Assembly (NCBI GenBank): GCA_944323655.1
Contig: CALUTL010000001.1
Location: forward strand, 1 to 64,000
Direction: 5' to 3'
Origin: Candidatus Gastranaerophilales bacterium
GTDB lineage: Bacteria; Cyanobacteriota; Vampirovibrionia; Gastranaerophilales; Gastranaerophilaceae
DNA: 64,000 bases
Positions 59,186-64,000 of this stretch are shown piece by piece. Under the pieces are notes generated by a model. The model worked only from the letters and a program-made list of their open reading frames with translations. It was not told where the DNA came from and did not search any database. Position 1 is the first letter of the stretch, and every line of letters starts with the position of its first letter. The position numbers and the translations under genes were made by a program.

Positions 59186-59860
59186 TTGTCTAAACTAAAA
59201 GAAAAACATAACTTAAAGGGGACACTAATTTGTGTTGAAGGGATTGACGGAAGCGGAAAATCAACCCAGCTTGCGCTTCTTCGTGACTGGCTGAAATCAA
59301 TCGGACAGGATGTTATATTCACCGAGTGGAATTCGTCTGAATTAATAAGCAAGACGACAAAGTTAGCAAAGAAAAAAAATATGCTTTCCCCAAGAACATT
59401 TTCGCTACTTCACGCAGTAGATTTTGCGGACAGACTTAAGCAGGTTATAGATCCGGCTTTGAAGGCAGGATTTATAGTACTTGCCGACCGATACGCATAT
59501 ACAGCATTTGCAAGAGATGTAGCAAGAGGGGTTGATTCACAATGGGTAAGAAAGGTTTATGATTTTGCAATTAAGCCGGATTTGGCGGTATACTTTGACA
59601 TTAATCCGAAAACTTCAATGGAAAGAATTTGCTCTAACCGTGCGCCCAAATTTTACGAAGCCGGAATGGATCTAAAACTTAGCAACGACCCTTATGAAAG
59701 CTATATGATTTTTCAAAGCAGAGTTATAAAAGAATACCAAAAAATGGTAGATGAATTCGGGCTTATAAAAATAGACGCAACCGAATCCATCCACAAAAAA
59801 CAAACCAAAATCAGGGAACTTCTGAGAGAAGTTTTAAAAGCAAAAGGAGTTGAGATTTAA
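59186..59860 (+). CDS. Thymidylate-kinase-like P-loop kinase A
   Basis: 224 residues with a TTG start at 59186 and AAGGAG 8 bases upstream. P-loop EGIDGSGKSTQ near residue 23, DRY motif in VLADRYAYTAFARDV near 95. The overall order is that of thymidylate kinase, but the usual TREPGGT segment is replaced by FTEWNSSELI, so the substrate base or sugar may differ. It overlaps the next gene by one base. It is a tandem paralogue of gene B. Confidence 0.8.
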   Translation: MSKLKEKHNLKGTLICVEGIDGSGKSTQLALLRDWLKSIGQDVIFTEWNSSELISKTTKLAKKKNMLSPRTFSLLHAVDFADRLKQVIDPALKAGFIVLADRYAYTAFARDVARGVDSQWVRKVYDFAIKPDLAVYFDINPKTSMERICSNRAPKFYEAGMDLKLSNDPYESYMIFQSRVIKEYQKMVDEFGLIKIDATESIHKKQTKIRELLREVLKAKGVEI

Positions 59861-60531
59861 TGGAAAAATTCAAGAAAAAACATAACTACGACGGGCTTTT
59901 AATAGTCATAGAAGGAACGGACGGAAGCGGAAAATCAACTCAGCTTGAACTTTTAAAACGCTCAATCGAAGATCAATCTTACGGGGTTATGGTTTCAGAA
60001 TGGAAGACTTCAAGGTTGATAGCAAAAGTTATAGATGATGCAAAAGACAGAAATTTATTGAATGCAACAACTTACAGCCTTCTATATGCAGCAGACTTTG
60101 CAGACAGACTTGAAAACACAATAATACCTGCCTTAAAATCAGGATTTATCGTGCTTCTTGACAGATACTATTATACAGCACTTGCTCGAGATGTCGTAAG
60201 AGGGCAGGATATAGAATGGGTTAAAAACTTGTACGAATATGCACCGGAACCGGATTTAATTTTTTATCTTGATATGCCGGTAGACGTTCTTCTAAAACGC
60301 ATAATCGGCACAACAGGTCTGGATTTTTACGAAAGCGGCAGAGATGTCGGTTTTTCAACAGACTTTTACAAAAGTTTTGAAATTTACCAGAAAAAATGTT
60401 TGGAAGAATACAACAATATGAAAAGCACTTACAATTTCATAAGCATAGACGGAACAAAACCGATAGCAGAAATTCATACAATTATGCAATCGGAAGTGCA
60501 GAAAATCCTTGATTCCGGAGTTATGTATTAA
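59860..60531 (+). CDS. Thymidylate-kinase-like P-loop kinase B
   Basis: 223 residues, alignable along its whole length with gene A: EGTDGSGKSTQ, SEWKTSRLI, LLYAADFADRLENTI, VLLDRYYYTALARDV. It begins in the last base of gene A. Two paralogues side by side may act on different monophosphates or form a heteromer. The canonical tmk may lie elsewhere in the genome. Confidence 0.8.
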   Translation: MEKFKKKHNYDGLLIVIEGTDGSGKSTQLELLKRSIEDQSYGVMVSEWKTSRLIAKVIDDAKDRNLLNATTYSLLYAADFADRLENTIIPALKSGFIVLLDRYYYTALARDVVRGQDIEWVKNLYEYAPEPDLIFYLDMPVDVLLKRIIGTTGLDFYESGRDVGFSTDFYKSFEIYQKKCLEEYNNMKSTYNFISIDGTKPIAEIHTIMQSEVQKILDSGVMY

Positions 60532-60685
60532 ATTGGAACTACTTTACAAATAGTTTTTCAATACTTTGTAAACTAATAAACATAAAAATTTACGTACCGA
60601 AACATTTTGCGCCAAAACACAGAATTTATGGTACATTAAGAATAGTTAGTGAACGAATTATAGTGTAGTAAAAGGAGATTAGTTA

Positions 60686-61414
60686 ATGTCTGAATACCTG
60701 AGCAAAGAAGAGATAAAACAATGGAGAAGCTCATTAGAAAAGATTACATTAGAAGAATTTGCGGCAAGGTTGGGAAAAAAGATTGAAGAAGCAAAACCTA
60801 CAAACGATTTGGTTGATATAGTTTTAAAAGGCAAACCCGTAGTATCAACATCAGACGACTGGATGCCTTCAAAAGCAGAAAGACTAAGTACAATAGCAGA
60901 TCGAGCATTTGAAAGAGAAAGAGAAATAGCACCGTCGCCATTTTCAATTTCAAATATAAAAATTGATGCAGATGTAAAAGAAGAAGTTGAAAAAGCAGCA
61001 AAAGCTCACCAAGCTAAAAAAGCAGCCGCAGCCAAAATAACAAAAACCGTCAAACCGGAAAAGAAAACTAAAACAACAACAAAAGCTGCAAAACAAACAA
61101 AAACTGAAAAAATCGAAAAAGCAGCCAAAACAGCAAAAGCATTAAAAAAATCTTCTAAAACTACCTCAGCAAAAACTGACAGTCTAAGAGAAGAAGTAAG
61201 AATTGTATTCAAAAAAGCATTAACAGACAGAGAACAGAAAGTTTTCGATTATTTTTTGGAAAACAGTAACAAAATCGTATACGCAAAAGACTTGGCATCA
61301 CTTTTAGAATTACCGAGAGATTACGTATACAAATACATTAAAAACCTTCGTGCAAAGATTGACGGAGATAAACTCAACAACGCTGATAAAGGCGGATTTG
61401 TTTTGCATGTGTAA
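60686..61414 (+). CDS. Lys/Ala-rich protein with C-terminal winged helix
   Basis: 242 residues. N-terminal region (1-100) is acidic and helical. The middle (about 105-165) is a histone-H1-like run of Lys, Ala and Thr. The C-terminus (about 175-242) looks like a winged helix: LTDREQKVFDYFLENSNK, AKDLASLLELPRDYVYKYIKNLRAKI and a wing DKGGFVLHV. This suggests a DNA-binding, chromatin-like or response-regulator-type protein. AAGGAG lies before the ATG. It is not in a clear operon. Confidence 0.72.
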   Translation: MSEYLSKEEIKQWRSSLEKITLEEFAARLGKKIEEAKPTNDLVDIVLKGKPVVSTSDDWMPSKAERLSTIADRAFEREREIAPSPFSISNIKIDADVKEEVEKAAKAHQAKKAAAAKITKTVKPEKKTKTTTKAAKQTKTEKIEKAAKTAKALKKSSKTTSAKTDSLREEVRIVFKKALTDREQKVFDYFLENSNKIVYAKDLASLLELPRDYVYKYIKNLRAKIDGDKLNNADKGGFVLHV

Positions 61415-61434
61415 TAACTCCAAAATATAAAACA

Positions 61435-61469
61435 CAAAAAAGCAGGATTTAAAAAATCCTGCTTTTTTG
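61435..61469. terminator. Bidirectional terminator
   Basis: AAAAAAGCAGGATTT pairs with AAATCCTGCTTTTTT. It ends the winged-helix gene on the plus strand and can stop the transporter gene on the minus strand. Confidence 0.88.
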
Positions 61470-61529
61470 TATGCGATAAAAAATTCAAACAAATAAAATC
61501 CAACTTATTCAAAACTTTGATAGAGGATT

Positions 61530-62921
61530 TTATTCCTCAATTTTGGATATTTCTTTAACATTAGCCGCAATAGCAGCCGCAGCAGCAAGACAAATTGCGC
61601 CGATTACAAAAACATATTCCCAGTGGTGATTGACATTTCCGTCAACAACAAAAGAACATTTAGAAATAATCCACGCAACAAGCGTACAAACGAACACTTG
61701 CGGCCCTGCGATAAAGATATTAAATATTCCCATTACAGAACCTTCAGTTCCTTTTTTAATAAACTGCGAAAGCATAGCAAACGGCAAAGCACAAATACTA
61801 GCCCAGCCGATTCCGGCAATTCCCATAAAAACAGCGACCGCAATAGAAGACTTAACAAATGCAAGCCCTAAATATGCAAATATCATTGTAATCAAAGAAA
61901 TCACATGAATTTTTTTATTTCCAAACTTAGCCGACAAAATTCCGATGGGAATAGCCACAAGAAAACAAATAAGATTAAATATCGCAAAACAAATTGATGA
62001 AAAATTAGTACCGTCAGTGACAGCCTGAGCAAACATAGCCTTAACAGCATCTTCAGCCGCCGACAAATCAGGCACCTGATAAATTGTGTGAACGGCAAAC
62101 TGAGTAAAATTAATCAGCAGACACATTGTACCAATCCAAGTGAAGAATTGCATAAGACAAATCTTTGAAACCTCAGGCGAAAGCGCAAAGAAATTTTTAA
62201 CCGAATCAATAAATGAATCTTCTTGTTTTTCAGCAGTATGCGCCAATTCGACTTCTTTTCTCATCGAATGTTCTTTAATTGTAATGCAAGTCCAAAGCAT
62301 TGCAAGAGTAAATGCCAAAGCCCCCATAATAAACTGAGCGGGGATAGACATTTGATAATCAAACACCAGCTTTAAGAAAGGTGCCGTACCTGCAGCCACA
62401 ACAGAACCCAAACCTATTGCAAGAGAGATAAAAGAATTTGCAATTGAATGCTGTTCCGGCGGAACGACATCAGGAATTAAAGCTCTGTAAGGTCCTTGTG
62501 CAATATTAATACAAGCATCAATAACCCAAATCATAATTGCAGCGATTAATAATGCCGTAAGCTCAGGTAAATGCGCTCCCGTTATTTTTGCAAAGAAATC
62601 CGCTACATTTGCAGAATTCGGGAAAATCCATAATGCAATAGAAGCAATTAAAGCACCTCCAAGAAGATACGGCCTTCTTCTTCCGAACGGAGAAATTGTT
62701 TTATCAGAAATTGCACCGATTAAAGGCTGAACGACCATTCCGGTAAAAGGCCCCGCAAGCCAGATTAACCCGTATAAAAACGGCGATGCCCCCAAACTTT
62801 CAGTAACAGGCCCCGACAAAATTATTCTCATCTGCCAAGCGAACTGAAGTCCGAAAAACCCGAGTGCAAAGTTCAAAAACTGAACTGCCGTAAACTTTTT
62901 AAGATTATTTTCTTCCATCAT
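61530..62921 (-). CDS. MFS transporter, SLC45/GPH-like
   Basis: 463 residues with about twelve membrane helices. The A-like motif ISDKTISPFGRRRPYLLGG near residue 68 and GLIWLAGPFTGMVVQPLIG just before it match sugar transporters of the SLC45/glycoside-pentoside type. It probably carries a sugar or glycoside with H+ or Na+. No enzyme for the substrate is adjacent. There is a weak ribosome site. Confidence 0.82.
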   Translation of the reverse strand: MMEENNLKKFTAVQFLNFALGFFGLQFAWQMRIILSGPVTESLGASPFLYGLIWLAGPFTGMVVQPLIGAISDKTISPFGRRRPYLLGGALIASIALWIFPNSANVADFFAKITGAHLPELTALLIAAIMIWVIDACINIAQGPYRALIPDVVPPEQHSIANSFISLAIGLGSVVAAGTAPFLKLVFDYQMSIPAQFIMGALAFTLAMLWTCITIKEHSMRKEVELAHTAEKQEDSFIDSVKNFFALSPEVSKICLMQFFTWIGTMCLLINFTQFAVHTIYQVPDLSAAEDAVKAMFAQAVTDGTNFSSICFAIFNLICFLVAIPIGILSAKFGNKKIHVISLITMIFAYLGLAFVKSSIAVAVFMGIAGIGWASICALPFAMLSQFIKKGTEGSVMGIFNIFIAGPQVFVCTLVAWIISKCSFVVDGNVNHHWEYVFVIGAICLAAAAAIAANVKEISKIEE

Positions 62922-63065
62922 ATCTCCCCAAATAAATTCTTTGCTTTATAAAAATACAATGAACATAAGCCATAGTCAATATCAACACTGCGATTACAAA
63001 CTAATATCAGCGCAAAAATATTTAACAAAAATGCTTAGCATTATAAAATTAAATCAATAATTTTT

Positions 63066-64000
63066 CTACTTAATTTTCTTTATAACGGCATCAATCAAAC
63101 CCTTAAACAAAGGATGCGGTTTTTCAGGACGTGACTTGAATTCAGGATGGAATTGAGATGCCACAAACCAGCTTAAGTTAGGCAACTCAACAACCTCCGC
63201 CAACATCCCGTCAGGCGACATTCCTGAAAATACCAATCCTGCATCTTCAAGCTGTTTAATATATTCATTATTAACTTCATATCTGTGACGATGACGTTCT
63301 GAAATTTTATCTTTGCCGTATGCCTTATGCGCTCTGCTTCCCTTTTTCAATATACAATCGTAAGCCCCAAGCCTCATTGTCCCGCCGTAAGCCTGAACAT
63401 TCTTCTGCTCCAACATCAAATCTATTACGGGATACTGAGCATTTTCATCAAATTCCGCAGAATTTGCCCCCTTTAATCCGACAACATTTCTTGCATATTC
63501 AATTACGGCACACTGCATTCCAAGGCATAATCCCAAAAACGGAACATCGTTTTCTCTTGCATATTTAATTACATTCAACTTGCCTTCGATTCCTCTTATT
63601 CCAAATCCCCCCGGAACAACAACAGCTTGAATATCTTTCATTAACTCTTTACATTTTTTCTCATCAACGCAGTCTTCGGAATTTATCCATTTTATGTCAA
63701 CAGCAGCGTCATTTGCGTAACCCGCGTGTTTCAATGATTCTACAACTGAAATATAAGCATCGGAAAGTTTTGTATACTTGCCTGCAATCGCAACTTTAAT
63801 TGTTTTTTGAGGGTTTTTAATTTTATCAACAAGCTCCTGCCACCCTTTCAAATCAGCTTTTTTATCCTCAACCCTGAGCATATCAAGAACGACATGCGCC
63901 ATATTTTGCTCTTCCAAAGCCAAAGGAACTTCATAAATACTTTTCATATCCCGACATTCAATAACAGCTTCTTTCGGAACCGAACAGAATAAAGCAAGCT
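63066..64000 (-). CDS. pyrG: CTP synthase, 3' part (5' end outside the window)
   Basis: The frame stays open to the window edge (the codons before the ATG at 63947 read SVPKEAVIECRD), so this is a partial gene. Visible: the end of the synthetase domain (SIYEVPLALEEQ), the linker, and the full glutamine amidotransferase domain with GGFGIRG, the nucleophile Cys in FLGLCLGMQ near codon 165 of this part, and the HPEF His-Glu pair. CTP synthase makes CTP from UTP, ATP and glutamine. Confidence 0.96.
   Translation of the reverse strand, partial: LALFCSVPKEAVIECRDMKSIYEVPLALEEQNMAHVVLDMLRVEDKKADLKGWQELVDKIKNPQKTIKVAIAGKYTKLSDAYISVVESLKHAGYANDAAVDIKWINSEDCVDEKKCKELMKDIQAVVVPGGFGIRGIEGKLNVIKYARENDVPFLGLCLGMQCAVIEYARNVVGLKGANSAEFDENAQYPVIDLMLEQKNVQAYGGTMRLGAYDCILKKGSRAHKAYGKDKISERHRHRYEVNNEYIKQLEDAGLVFSGMSPDGMLAEVVELPNLSWFVASQFHPEFKSRPEKPHPLFKGLIDAVIKKIK

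Noticed and set aside
60798-61212. Leu- and Phe-rich minus-strand ORFs
   Set aside because: They are antisense shadows of the Lys/Ala-rich coding region.
1-64000. tRNA, rRNA, IS, prophage or riboswitch
   Set aside because: I looked for tRNA TPsiC-type signals, transposase motifs and long structured leaders and saw none convincing; only a tool search could exclude them firmly.

Overview
The window looks like a chromosomal segment of an AT-rich, gut-type member of the non-photosynthetic cyanobacterial sister lineage (Vampirovibrionia/'Melainabacteria', most likely Gastranaerophilales). This placement is inference from gene content. The evidence is a Ycf23/DUF561 gene (a family known from cyanobacteria and algal plastids), two prepilin-like proteins with a Phe-Thr-Leu-Ala-Glu-Val-Leu cleavage region, and several lineage-style hypothetical proteins with a short Phe-containing motif near the N-terminus. 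I found no rRNA, tRNA, CRISPR array, insertion sequence or prophage.

Layout. 1-514: short palindromic repeats and hairpins. 0.5-5.1 kb: a BlaI/MecI-type regulator with two uncharacterised genes, a prepilin-like gene with a 13-G tract, radA and a small membrane protein. 5.2-12.1 kb: gapA, a DUF378 membrane protein, an M16 protease, purA and a secreted protein. 12.2-18.0 kb: small hypotheticals, a two-part radical SAM protein, an RNase E/G and two tiny membrane proteins. 18.0-26.9 kb: LysM protein, panE-like reductase, RDD protein, HD-GYP-like protein, an AgcS-type amino-acid:cation symporter, family-4 uracil-DNA glycosylase, and hypothetical genes, one preceded by a histidine-type transcription attenuator. 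27-38.4 kb: relA/spoT, two large hypotheticals, a sensor kinase, a paralogous hypothetical pair, a CheY-like regulator fused in an operon with a degenerate PilB/GspE-like ATPase, and an MlaE-type permease. 38.5-44.4 kb: ilvE, a protein with 18-residue repeats, a trypsin-like protease, ycf23 and a glycosyltransferase. 44.4-51.6 kb: a tightly packed minus-strand wall operon murF-mraY-murD-ftsW-murG-folC. 51.7-64 kb: rplU-rpmA, a second prepilin gene with a 12-G tract, a small basic ORF, two zinc dehydrogenases, a GNAT-like protein, ilvC, a YhaM-like nuclease, two tandem thymidylate-kinase-like genes, a Lys-rich winged-helix protein, an MFS transporter and the 3' part of pyrG.

Most interesting signals. 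(1) Both prepilin genes carry a long G tract between the start codon and the prepilin sequence, and both are one base out of frame here, which suggests paired phase-variable switches (or a homopolymer assembly error). (2) A complete His-codon leader peptide, antiterminator and terminator precede a hypothetical membrane protein instead of histidine genes. (3) Six genes have a -10 hexamer ending 6-7 bases before the ATG and no Shine-Dalgarno sequence, indicating leaderless mRNAs. (4) Several lineage-specific protein families share N-terminal signatures.

Housekeeping genes sit in ordinary operons with Shine-Dalgarno sites and intrinsic terminators. The accessory genes between them are mostly short, uncharacterised and envelope-oriented.
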